Source of the DNA: Streptococcus gallolyticus subsp. gallolyticus DSM 16831
Lineage (GTDB): Bacteria > Bacillota > Bacilli > Lactobacillales > Streptococcaceae
Direction of reading: 5' to 3'
DNA: 64,000 bases
NCBI RefSeq assembly: GCF_002000985.1
Contig: NZ_CP018822.1
Span: 1,134,001 to 1,198,000, forward strand
A model generated the notes under the pieces. The model saw only the letters and a program-made list of their open reading frames with translations. It was not told the origin of the DNA and did no database searches. Below are positions 8,927-18,122 of this stretch, one piece after another; position 1 is the stretch's first letter, and every line of letters starts with the position of its first letter. A program made the position numbers and the translations under genes.

Positions 8927-10622
8927 GCTAATTGAGTTTATTGAAAAAGGCAAGCCTTTTTTTGAAAAGTTATCACGTAATATTTATTTAAGGGCCATTC
9001 GAGATGGTTTCATTGCTGGAATGCCTGTTATCTTACTTTCTAGTATTTTTATCTTAATTGCCTATGTGCCAAATGCTTTTGGTTTTTATTGGCCTTCGGG
9101 CGTTGAGACTCTCTTGATGAAACCATATAATTATTCAATGGGACTCTTAGCAATGTTGGTTGCTGGAACTACGGCTAAATCATTGACTGATTCTGTTAAT
9201 CGTGACATGGCAGCAACAAACCAAATTAATTACATGTCAACATTACTGGCTTCCATTGTAAGTCTATTGATTTTGGCAGCAGATCCTACAGCAGATGGTT
9301 TTGCAACTGGATTTTTAGGAACTAAAGGACTTCTGACAGCCTTTTTAGCAGCTTTTGTTACTGTGACTATCTATAAGGTTTGTGTGAAAAATAACGTTAC
9401 CATTCGTATGCCTGATGAAGTACCACCTAACATTTCACAAGTTTTTAAAGATGTTATTCCATTTACTTTATCAGTAGTTTTTCTTTATGCTTTGGATATT
9501 TTAGCGCGTCATTTTGTAGGAACAGGTGTGGCAGAAGCGATAGGTCAGTTTTTTGCACCACTTTTTTCTGCAGCAGATGGTTATGTTGGTATTACTTTTA
9601 TATTTGGTGCCTATGCTTTCTTCTGGTTTGTTGGTATTCATGGCCCATCAATTGTTGAACCAGCTATTGCGGCTATTACCTACGCTAATATTGATACGAA
9701 TTTAGCTCTTATGAAAGCTGGGGAACACGCTGATAAAGTTTTAACTTCAGGAACACAAATGTTTATCGTTACGATGGGGGGAACAGGAGCAACTCTTGTC
9801 GTTCCATTCATGTTCATGTGGCTATGTCAATCAAAACGTAATAAGGCTATTGGACGTGCTTCAGTCGTGCCAACTTTCTTTGGGGTAAATGAGCCAATTT
9901 TATTCGGAGCTCCAATTGTTTTGAACCCTGTCTTCTTTGTGCCATTTATTTTAGCACCCATTGTTAACGTTTGGATTTTCAAATTCTTTGTTGATACACT
10001 TGGTATGAATAGTTTCACGACTAACTTACCATGGACTACTCCTGGACCTTTGGGAATCGTTCTTGGTACTAATTTTCAACTTCTTTCATTTATTTTGGCG
10101 GCTCTCCTGATTGTGATTGATGTTATAATCTATTATCCATTTGTCAAAGTTTATGACCAACAGATTCTAGAAGAAGAACGTACAGGGAAGTCTAATGATT
10201 CTCTAAAAGAAAAGGTAGTCGCAAACTTTAATACTTCTAAAGCAGATGCTATCCTTGAAAAAGCAGGAGTGGGCAGTGAAGAAACACCTGTTCACAACAA
10301 TATTGTCAAAGAAACCAACGTGCTTGTCCTTTGCGCAGGTGGTGGGACTAGTGGACTTTTAGCAAATGCTCTTAATAAGGCAGCTGCTGAATATGGCGTA
10401 CCTGTTAAAGCAGCCGCAGGTGGATATGGTGCTCATCGTGAAATATTACCAGAGTTTGATTTAGTTATTCTTGCACCACAGGTGGCATCTAACTATGAAG
10501 ATATGAAAGTGGAGACTGATAATCTTGGGATTAGGCTTGCTAAAACTGAAGGTGCTCAGTATATTAAATTAACCCGTGATGGACAAGCCGCTTTAGCCTT
10601 TGTGCAAGAACAGTTTAACTAA
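8919..10622 (+). CDS. lacE: Lactose-specific PTS enzyme IICB
   Basis: A 567-aa fused permease and phosphotransfer subunit. The IIC membrane domain spans about residues 1-420 with many hydrophobic helices, including the conserved [10 protein letters not shown] and [15 protein letters not shown] segments. After a linker, the IIB domain contains [10 protein letters not shown] with the phosphocysteine at 472. It imports lactose and releases lactose-6-phosphate. The neighbouring IIA and the LacG-type hydrolase downstream make lactose more likely than cellobiose. A large hairpin separates it from lacG. Confidence 0.93.
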   Translation: MNKLIEFIEKGKPFFEKLSRNIYLRAIRDGFIAGMPVILLSSIFILIAYVPNAFGFYWPSGVETLLMKPYNYSMGLLAMLVAGTTAKSLTDSVNRDMAATNQINYMSTLLASIVSLLILAADPTADGFATGFLGTKGLLTAFLAAFVTVTIYKVCVKNNVTIRMPDEVPPNISQVFKDVIPFTLSVVFLYALDILARHFVGTGVAEAIGQFFAPLFSAADGYVGITFIFGAYAFFWFVGIHGPSIVEPAIAAITYANIDTNLALMKAGEHADKVLTSGTQMFIVTMGGTGATLVVPFMFMWLCQSKRNKAIGRASVVPTFFGVNEPILFGAPIVLNPVFFVPFILAPIVNVWIFKFFVDTLGMNSFTTNLPWTTPGPLGIVLGTNFQLLSFILAALLIVIDVIIYYPFVKVYDQQILEEERTGKSNDSLKEKVVANFNTSKADAILEKAGVGSEETPVHNNIVKETNVLVLCAGGGTSGLLANALNKAAAEYGVPVKAAAGGYGAHREILPEFDLVILAPQVASNYEDMKVETDNLGIRLAKTEGAQYIKLTRDGQAALAFVQEQFN

Positions 10623-10635
10623 TTAGTTAGCAATA

Positions 10636-12116
<1,481 letters not shown>

Positions 12117-12203
12117 TAATAGTTATTTTCTTATTATCCTATTGAAAAATTATGATTGTATGCTAAAAGATATTGAAAATCTACTGCTAAATGCATGAAA
12201 TTA

Positions 12204-12242
12204 TGCTACAATTAAAAAGAATACTGTCAGCTTAGGGCTGAC
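12204..12242 (+). promoter_or_regulatory. guaA promoter and 5' leader hairpin
   Basis: TGCTACAAT (12204-12212) is an extended -10. The leader contains a small perfect hairpin, GTCAGC (12226-12231) with GCTGAC (12237-12242), just before the ribosome site GAAAGGG. No purine-riboswitch core was recognised. Confidence 0.5.
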
Positions 12243-12261
12243 TTTAATAGAAAGGGTAATA

Positions 12262-13824
12262 ATGACTGACAATTCTAGTTTGAATGATGTTCAAAAAATC
12301 ATTGTTCTTGATTATGGTAGCCAGTACAACCAATTGATTGCACGTCGTATCCGTGAATTTGGTGTGTTCTCAGAATTGAGAAGCCACAAAATCACAGCAG
12401 AAGAAGTGCGTGCGATTAACCCAATTGGTATCGTACTTTCAGGTGGTCCAAATTCAGTTTATGCTGACAATGCCTTTGGTATTGATGAAGAAATTTTTGA
12501 ATTGGGTATTCCAATTCTTGGTATCTGCTATGGTATGCAATTGTTGACTGACAGACTTGGTGGTAAAGTTGTTCCAGCAGGTCAAACTGGTAACAGCGAA
12601 TACGGTCAATCAACACTTCGCTTAAAAGCAAATTCAAAATTGTTTGCTGACACACCAGATGAACAAACCGTTTTAATGAGCCACGGTGATGCAGTTACCG
12701 AAATTCCAGCAGGTTTCCACCTCGTTGGTGATTCTGCTGATTGCCCTTACGCAGCCATTGAAAATACTGAGAAAAACATTTATGGTATCCAATTCCACCC
12801 AGAGGTTCGTCACTCAGTATATGGTAATGATATTTTACGTAACTTTGCTTTCAAGATTTGTGGAGCTAAAGGTGATTGGTCAATGGATAATTTCATTGAT
12901 TTGCAAATTTCTGAAATTCGCAAAAAAGTTGGAGACCGTAAAGTTCTTTTAGGACTTTCAGGTGGTGTTGATTCATCAGTTGTTGGTGTTCTTCTTCAAC
13001 GTGCTATCGGTGACCAATTGACATGTATCTTCGTTGACCATGGTCTTCTTCGTAAAGGAGAAGGGGACCAAGTTATGAATATGCTTGGTGGTAAATTCGG
13101 ATTGAACATCATTCGTGTTGATGCTTCAAAACGTTTCTTAGACCTTCTTGCTGGTGTTGATGACCCAGAGAAAAAACGTAAAATCATTGGTAATGAATTT
13201 GTCAGTGTATTTGATGACGAAGCAAGCAAACTTAAAGGTGTTGACTTCTTAGCACAAGGTACTCTTTACACAGACGTTATCGAGTCTGGTACAGATACTG
13301 CTCAAACAATCAAATCACACCACAACGTTGGTGGTCTCCCAGAAGATATGCAATTTGAATTGATTGAGCCACTTAACACACTTTTCAAAGATGAAGTTCG
13401 TGCGCTTGGTACAGCTCTTGGTATGCCAGATGAAATCGTTTGGCGCCAACCATTCCCAGGACCAGGACTTGCTATCCGTGTTATGGGTGAAATCACAGCT
13501 GAACGTCTTGAAACTGTTCGTGAATCTGACGCTATCCTTCGTGAAGAAATTGCTAAAGCAGGTCTTGACCGCGACATCTGGCAATATTTCACTGTTAATA
13601 CAGGTGTTCGTTCAGTTGGTGTTATGGGTGACGGACGTACTTACGATTACACAATCGCAATCCGCGCTATCACATCAATCGACGGAATGACAGCAGACTT
13701 TGCACGTATCCCATGGGATGTGCTTCAAAAAATCTCAGTCCGTATCGTAAACGAAGTTGACCATGTCAACCGCATCGTCTATGACATCACAAGTAAACCA
13801 CCAGCAACAGTAGAGTGGGAGTAG
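12262..13824 (+). CDS. guaA: GMP synthase (glutamine-hydrolysing)
   Basis: A 520-aa bifunctional enzyme that converts XMP to GMP using ATP and glutamine. The N-terminal class I glutamine amidotransferase domain has its nucleophile Cys89 in GICYGMQ and the His-Glu pair in FHPEV. The ATP pyrophosphatase domain has the PP-loop [12 protein letters not shown] (about 230). The C-terminal dimerisation domain is complete and ends VEWE. Length is standard. The 3' end of guaA is a known integration site for genomic islands, and a long accessory block follows here. The stop codon lies inside a large palindrome (13821-13871). Confidence 0.98.
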   Translation: MTDNSSLNDVQKIIVLDYGSQYNQLIARRIREFGVFSELRSHKITAEEVRAINPIGIVLSGGPNSVYADNAFGIDEEIFELGIPILGICYGMQLLTDRLGGKVVPAGQTGNSEYGQSTLRLKANSKLFADTPDEQTVLMSHGDAVTEIPAGFHLVGDSADCPYAAIENTEKNIYGIQFHPEVRHSVYGNDILRNFAFKICGAKGDWSMDNFIDLQISEIRKKVGDRKVLLGLSGGVDSSVVGVLLQRAIGDQLTCIFVDHGLLRKGEGDQVMNMLGGKFGLNIIRVDASKRFLDLLAGVDDPEKKRKIIGNEFVSVFDDEASKLKGVDFLAQGTLYTDVIESGTDTAQTIKSHHNVGGLPEDMQFELIEPLNTLFKDEVRALGTALGMPDEIVWRQPFPGPGLAIRVMGEITAERLETVRESDAILREEIAKAGLDRDIWQYFTVNTGVRSVGVMGDGRTYDYTIAIRAITSIDGMTADFARIPWDVLQKISVRIVNEVDHVNRIVYDITSKPPATVEWE

Positions 13825-13871
13825 TACTAGATTTTTAGCGACGAAGTCGCAATAAAAATCTTTAGTACTAC
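13821..13871. repeat. Long interrupted palindrome covering the guaA stop codon
   Basis: Three nested perfect arms are present: 13821-13829 with 13863-13871 (GTAGTACTA), 13830-13837 with 13853-13860 (GATTTTTA), and GCGAC (13838-13842) with GTCGC (13846-13850). The loop is three bases, with two-base bulges only on the 3' side. Twenty-two pairs form a very stable hairpin that starts one base before the guaA stop codon. No T run follows. Confidence 0.8.
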
Positions 13872-13956
13872 CCCTGCGATAGCTGTCTCAGAACAAGGAG
13901 CAAAAAGCGACGCAGTGATGAGTTAACAGCGAACCGCTGGGAGTTTAAACGATACA

Positions 13957-13993
13957 ACCACTTAGAACAAGATAGTCTAAGTGGTTTTTTTTA
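13957..13993 (+). terminator. guaA intrinsic terminator
   Basis: A perfect ten-base stem (13957-13966 with 13976-13985, ACCACTTAGA/TCTAAGTGGT) is followed by eight Ts. It is similar in sequence to the terminators at 15054 and 16912. Confidence 0.88.
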
Positions 13994-14195
13994 TGTTTGA
14001 CACAACGATTGATAAGCGAAGCGTCATCAGAGTTGATGTCAACCCCTCTGCATGTGAAAGTTGAACTTGCAATTGAAGTGAATCAAGGTTAACTTGATTC
14101 GATGGAGTAGAAAGCTGACCAGATTTGGTTAGCTTTTAGTTGTCATTTTTAGTTGTCTAATTTAGAGCGTGGTTTTCAATATATTGTATTTTCAC
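13994..14195. terminator. Intergenic stretch with a second terminator-like hairpin
   Basis: No gene is seen. AGCTGACC (14113-14120) pairs with GGTTAGCT (14127-14134, one GU pair) and is followed by TTT. A similar GGTTAGCT-TTTT element recurs at 15121-15134 after the next gene, suggesting a duplicated terminator module. Confidence 0.45.
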
Positions 14196-14223
14196 TTTAC
14201 AATGCAATTGATTGCTGTATAAT
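14196..14223 (+). promoter_or_regulatory. Promoter of methyltransferase gene
   Basis: TTTACA (14196-14201), a 16-base spacer and TATAAT (14218-14223) form a good sigma-A promoter 30 bases before the gene. Confidence 0.7.
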
Positions 14224-14253
14224 TAAGGATAAAAAGACTTTGTGGAGGAATAT

Positions 14254-15000
14254 ATGAGCGAGTGGAATGCGGTATTATATGATAATAAACATGATTTTGT
14301 GGCTGAATATGGGAAAGGACTTTTAGAGTTTGTACCTAAGAATAAAAATCAACATATTTTAGATTTAGGGTGTGGAACGGGAACGCTTACCTCACAATTG
14401 GCAGATCTTGCGGATACAACGATTGGTCTTGATAGCTCTGAAAGTATGATAGAAAAGGCACGAGAGCACTACACCGACATACAGTTTGTGGTTGGTGACG
14501 CCCTTACTTTGCCGTTTGAAAAGCAATTTGATGTTGTTTTTTCAAATGCCGTTTTTCACTGGATAGCTGACCACAATACTTTGTTAAAACAGATTCATAA
14601 AGTCTTGAAACCAAATGGTTTATTGATATGTGAATTCGGAGCAAATGGTAATATTGCAACAATCGAGAATACATTTATGGCAGCTTGCCGAGATTTTGGG
14701 TATGATTACAAACCTAAGTTCAATTTTCCAACAAGTCAAGAGTTTGCAGATTTATTGGAAAAGAATAAGTTTGTGATTGAGAAAATATATGATTACGACC
14801 GACCAACGCCGTTAAAAGACAAGGAGAAAGGATTAGCCAATTGGATGCGACAATTTTTTGCATCAGATTTGGAACGAATACCTGAAAAAGCTCAGAATGA
14901 AATCATTGAAGAAGTCGATAAATTAACAAAAGAATCGCTTTGGAATGGCAAAGAATGGGTTGCTGACTATCGTAGATTGAGAGCTATCGCACATCTGTAA
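14254..15000 (+). CDS. Class I SAM-dependent methyltransferase
   Basis: A 248-aa methyltransferase. Motif I is ILDLGCGTGTLT (about 36-47), motif II is TIGLDSSESMIEKA, GDALTLPF follows, and FDVVFSNAVFHW is motif IV. The overall layout resembles trans-aconitate methyltransferases and BioC-like enzymes, but the acceptor cannot be named. GGAGG (14244-14248) selects ATG 14254; an upstream GTG at 14242 lies inside the ribosome site. It sits alone with its own promoter and is flanked on both sides by related terminator modules, which suggests insertion as a unit after guaA. Confidence 0.82.
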   Translation: MSEWNAVLYDNKHDFVAEYGKGLLEFVPKNKNQHILDLGCGTGTLTSQLADLADTTIGLDSSESMIEKAREHYTDIQFVVGDALTLPFEKQFDVVFSNAVFHWIADHNTLLKQIHKVLKPNGLLICEFGANGNIATIENTFMAACRDFGYDYKPKFNFPTSQEFADLLEKNKFVIEKIYDYDRPTPLKDKEKGLANWMRQFFASDLERIPEKAQNEIIEEVDKLTKESLWNGKEWVADYRRLRAIAHL

Positions 15001-15053
15001 CTTCTAATTTTTCAAAAAGCTGTTGTGATAGAAGCAGCAGCGAAAGATTTAAC

Positions 15054-15135
15054 ACCACTTAGAATTTTTCTAGGTGGTTTTTGTTTCTGGCTAACACCAA
15101 CTTAACACCCAAAATCACTTTTGGTTAGCTTTTTG
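15054..15135 (+). terminator. Paired terminator hairpins after the methyltransferase
   Basis: ACCACTTAGAA (15054-15064) pairs with TTCTAGGTGGT (15068-15078) before TTTTT. A second element, GCTAAC plus CAA (15090-15100) with TTG plus GTTAGC (15121-15129), is followed by TTTTT. The pair repeats the arrangement seen after guaA. Confidence 0.7.
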
Positions 15136-15214
15136 ACATTGTCTTTTTCTATTTATTGCAAAGTTACTAAAAAGTTTGATTTCATCAGTTATGCATTAAT
15201 TTTTTATCATTTTT

Positions 15215-15251
15215 TGGTATAATAAGTTATACAAATCATACTTTTTTGTAT
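15215..15251 (+). promoter_or_regulatory. Promoter and inverted repeat before abrB-like gene
   Basis: The extended -10 TGGTATAAT (15215-15223) is followed by the inverted repeat ATACAAA (15229-15235)/TTTGTAT (15245-15251) at the transcription start. The repeat may be an autoregulatory site for the AbrB-like protein; this is inferred from position only. Confidence 0.5.
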
Positions 15252-15269
15252 TTAAAGAGGGTTAATATA

Positions 15270-15485
15270 ATGACATCAGAAGATAAAAAATATGCATGGA
15301 CGGCGACTGTTGGGGAAAAAGGTCAAATTGTTATTCCAAAGCAAGCAAGGGATGTTTTCGGGATAAAATCAGGTGACACGCTCTTGATTCTGGGGGATGA
15401 GCAAAAAGGACTTGCTATACCACCCAAAGGCGCTTTTGCAGAGCTTTTTGACATGATATATGATGAAGGTGGTGATGATAAGTGA
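15270..15485 (+). CDS. AbrB/MazE/SpoVT-family swapped-hairpin DNA-binding protein
   Basis: A 71-aa protein whose core WTATVGEKGQIVIPKQARDV is the classic AbrB/SpoVT swapped-hairpin motif. It most likely binds DNA as a dimer and regulates its own operon; an inverted repeat lies at the promoter. AGAGGG precedes ATG 15270, which is preferred over an in-frame upstream ATG at 15246. Its stop overlaps the GTG start of the glycosyltransferase gene (GTGA), so the two are translationally coupled. MazE-type antitoxins share this fold, but the partner here is an enzyme, not a MazF-type toxin. Confidence 0.85.
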   Translation: MTSEDKKYAWTATVGEKGQIVIPKQARDVFGIKSGDTLLILGDEQKGLAIPPKGAFAELFDMIYDEGGDDK

Positions 15486-16876
15486 AGAAGATTGCTTGTT
15501 TTTGCATACCTGCGCATGGTCATACCAATCCCATGCTGCCAGTTATAGCTGAATTAGTAAAGCGCGGAAATATTGTGCGCTTCTATTCGTTTGATGAATT
15601 TAGTGAAAAAATCAAAGCAACAGGGGCAACATTTATCTCAGTTGACAGATTTTTACCAGAACTTTCAGAGGGAGAAATGGAGCGTCTCAAAAGTATTTCG
15701 ACGACTGAGATGACAATTCAAGCTATTCGTACAACTTGTGGTATGAATGATTTTCTTGATGAGCAATTCAAGGATTTCCAGCCTGATGTGGTCTATACAG
15801 ACAGTGTTTGTTTCTGGGGGAAATTAGCTGCTTGGAAATATCATGTGCCAATGGTTGTATCGACAAGTACTTTCGCTTTCAACCAAATGTCTTCGCAATA
15901 CATGAAATATAGTTTGTCAGAAATGACTGATATGATTTTCGGACTTCCCAAAATTTCTAAAGAATTAAAAACGCTAAAGCCATATGGTTACCATGTCAAA
16001 AATGCTTTAGCATTGGTGCAGAGTGATAACGAGACGGATAGTGTAGTTTACACGACCGAACGCTTTCAACCTTATGCTGAGAGCTTCTCGGACCACTATC
16101 TCTTTGCTGGTCCGAGTGTTTTTTCTAAAGCAAATCCTGCTAAAGATACCAAACGCCCTCTCATCTACATTGCTATGGGGACAATTATCAATGATAGACC
16201 TGACTTGTACGAAAAATGCATTAGCGCCTTGAAAAGTTTGACTGTTGATGTCGTTATTTCTTGTGGACGGATGTTTGACCAGTCATCTCTCGGAAAATTA
16301 CCAGATAATATCAGCATTTATCCCTATGTTGACCAACTTGAACTATTGTCTAAGGCGAGTGTATTCATTACGCATTGCGGTATGAATAGTGTTTCAGAGA
16401 GTTTGTACATGGCAACACCAATGGTGCTCTATCCGCAGACAGGTGAACAGCAGGCAGTTGCACGTAGGGTGACAGAAATGGGTGCAGGAATATTGCTTAC
16501 TGATGATGGTGTAGATGGCATACGGACAGCAGTTGAGGAAATTTTGCGTAATAAAAATTATGTAAAAGCAGCCGAAGCATGTAGTAGTGATTTTCGTTCA
16601 TCCTCTGGAGTAGTTGGAGCAGCAGAATTTATTGAAAACGCTCCCCACACAAGTGATGACGTGGATATCCTTAAGGAGCTTAATGCTGCTAATGGTAAAT
16701 TTCAAATATGCTATTGGCTGATAGTGTGCGTGGTCATGTTTCTTTTTGGAATGTTTGTTAGAGATTGGACAAAGGTCTGGATAATTGGTGTTTTAGCAGG
16801 TATATTAGCCTACCCTATTGGAAATGTTAGGCAGAAAAAATACTATGATAAGCTTATTGAGAGATATAACAAATAA
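15482..16876 (+). CDS. UGT-type (GT1) glycosyltransferase with C-terminal membrane segments
   Basis: A 464-aa protein. The N-terminal acceptor domain starts IACFCIPAHGHTNPMLPVIAEL, typical of the MGT/YjiC macrolide-glycosyltransferase family. The C-terminal donor domain has FITHCGMNSVSES (about 295-307) and the PLYPQ-like VLYPQTGEQQ. These enzymes transfer sugar from UDP- or dTDP-sugars to lipids or small molecules. Unusually, residues about 408-450 form two hydrophobic segments (YWLIVCVVMFLFGMFV and IIGVLAGILAYPIG), so the enzyme may be membrane-tethered, which favours a lipid acceptor. The start is GTG, overlapping the abrB-like stop. Confidence 0.82.
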   Translation: MKKIACFCIPAHGHTNPMLPVIAELVKRGNIVRFYSFDEFSEKIKATGATFISVDRFLPELSEGEMERLKSISTTEMTIQAIRTTCGMNDFLDEQFKDFQPDVVYTDSVCFWGKLAAWKYHVPMVVSTSTFAFNQMSSQYMKYSLSEMTDMIFGLPKISKELKTLKPYGYHVKNALALVQSDNETDSVVYTTERFQPYAESFSDHYLFAGPSVFSKANPAKDTKRPLIYIAMGTIINDRPDLYEKCISALKSLTVDVVISCGRMFDQSSLGKLPDNISIYPYVDQLELLSKASVFITHCGMNSVSESLYMATPMVLYPQTGEQQAVARRVTEMGAGILLTDDGVDGIRTAVEEILRNKNYVKAAEACSSDFRSSSGVVGAAEFIENAPHTSDDVDILKELNAANGKFQICYWLIVCVVMFLFGMFVRDWTKVWIIGVLAGILAYPIGNVRQKKYYDKLIERYNK

Positions 16877-16911
16877 TGCACAAGTGTCATCCGCAAATTA
16901 CAGAAAATGAA

Positions 16912-16942
16912 ACCATCTAGAAATTCTTCTAGGTGGTTTTTG
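16912..16942 (+). terminator. Intrinsic terminator after glycosyltransferase gene
   Basis: ACCATCTAGAA (16912-16922) pairs with TTCTAGGTGGT (16927-16937, one GU pair), loop ATTC, followed by TTTTT. It resembles the terminators at 13957 and 15054. Confidence 0.85.
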
Positions 16943-16993
16943 TTTGTTCAAAAATCTATTTTAAGGATATGATTGATTAAAAATTGTTTCTTA

Positions 16994-17055
16994 AACATCA
17001 ATTTTGACTGATGTTATTTGTAAATTCAAACTAAAATTTTGCATTAATGCAAAAT
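16994..17055 (+). promoter_or_regulatory. Two inverted repeats upstream of rgg1
   Basis: AACATCA (16994-17000) and TGATGTT (17009-17015) form one inverted repeat. A perfect 20-base palindrome centred on TTGCAT-TA-ATGCAA follows at 17036-17055. The second has the same half-sites as a palindrome at the MATE-gene promoter (30342-30355). They are probable operators; the regulator is unknown. Confidence 0.5.
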
Positions 17056-17170
17056 CGAGAGTTGATTATTAGAATTTTTGAAAATTTGCTGAAAATATTC
17101 ATTTTTACTTTCAAAACATCCCAAAAAGAGGTAAGATAGTAAATGTGCATTTAAGGGAAAAGGAGGTTCT

Positions 17171-18061
17171 ATGAAAGAAAATTTAGGAAAAAGCTTTAAA
17201 ATGCTACGGGAATCAAAAGGATTATCACAAAAAGAAATAGCAGGCGACATCATTTCGATTGCCCAGTTATCTCGATTTGAACGCGGAATAAGCAGCATTA
17301 ACGCCGAAACTCTCTATAACTGTTTGGAAAATATGAACGTTTCTGTTGAAGAATTTCAATGTGTTTGTCGTGATTTTTTACAAAATCAGAATGCCATTTT
17401 TCAAAACGACGTTGCCAAAGCTTTTCTTGAAAAAAACACCTTAAAATTACGAGAATACTTAGCGAAATACCAACGTTTGACGACTATTGCGCCAGAACAA
17501 AAATTTTACCGTTTGAACACAATCGTTATTAAATCGGTATTGTATCGGTGTGATGACTTTGACAAAGTTGCTAAAAAAGATATTCAATTTTTGGTAGATT
17601 ACTTGTTTTCTGTGGATGAATGGGGGCGCTACGAACTATGGCTATTTACCTACAGCGCTTCCTTGATGCCTAGTAATTTAGTGGAAATTTTTGCCTGTGA
17701 AATGATTAATCGAACGCAGTTTTATCAAGAAATTCCTGAAAATCGCCGTCTCGTCAATCAAATGTTATTCAACGTTATTGTTGTTTGCATTGAGAAGAAT
17801 CGGCTGTCGCTCGCTTTTAAATTACTGAATTATGCGGATAATTTAAAAAGGGAGGAAACGGATTTATTCACGCGCAATGCAGTCAAATATTGCCGTGGTT
17901 ATTATCTCTGTAAAAAGGGCAATTTATCTGGGCTGACAATCATGGAAAAATGCACAGAAATCATGATATTTTTGGAATGTTACACTATCGCGCAACAGAT
18001 GTCAGATAGAGTAACAAAAATTAAACAGGAAAAATCACATTTGCAAAAAGAAATAACATAA
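17171..18061 (+). CDS. Rgg/GadR/MutR-family regulator of the first glucansucrase gene
   Basis: A 296-aa regulator with an N-terminal XRE-type helix-turn-helix (about 5-60, SKGLSQKEIAGDIISIAQLSRFERG) and a long all-helical C-terminal region, the standard Rgg architecture. In S. gordonii, Rgg lies directly upstream of the glucosyltransferase gene gtfG and activates it; the same order is seen here. AAGGAGG precedes ATG 17171. The gene ends 61 bases before gtf1 and a hairpin terminator lies between them. A close paralogue precedes the second gtf, so the rgg-gtf unit has been duplicated. Confidence 0.9.
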   Translation: MKENLGKSFKMLRESKGLSQKEIAGDIISIAQLSRFERGISSINAETLYNCLENMNVSVEEFQCVCRDFLQNQNAIFQNDVAKAFLEKNTLKLREYLAKYQRLTTIAPEQKFYRLNTIVIKSVLYRCDDFDKVAKKDIQFLVDYLFSVDEWGRYELWLFTYSASLMPSNLVEIFACEMINRTQFYQEIPENRRLVNQMLFNVIVVCIEKNRLSLAFKLLNYADNLKREETDLFTRNAVKYCRGYYLCKKGNLSGLTIMEKCTEIMIFLECYTIAQQMSDRVTKIKQEKSHLQKEIT

Positions 18062-18071
18062 GAAAAAATTG

Positions 18072-18101
18072 GGCTATACTTTTGAGTGTAGTCTTTTTTT
18101 T
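18072..18101 (+). terminator. Terminator-like hairpin between rgg1 and gtf1
   Basis: GGCTATAC (18072-18079) pairs with GTGTAGTC (18086-18093, two GU pairs), followed by eight Ts. It ends 11 bases before the gtf1 ribosome site AGGAGG. The same element, with compensatory changes, lies between rgg2 and gtf2. It limits readthrough and may be the regulated step. Confidence 0.75.
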
Positions 18102-18122
18102 ATGAAATTATTAGGAGGAATT

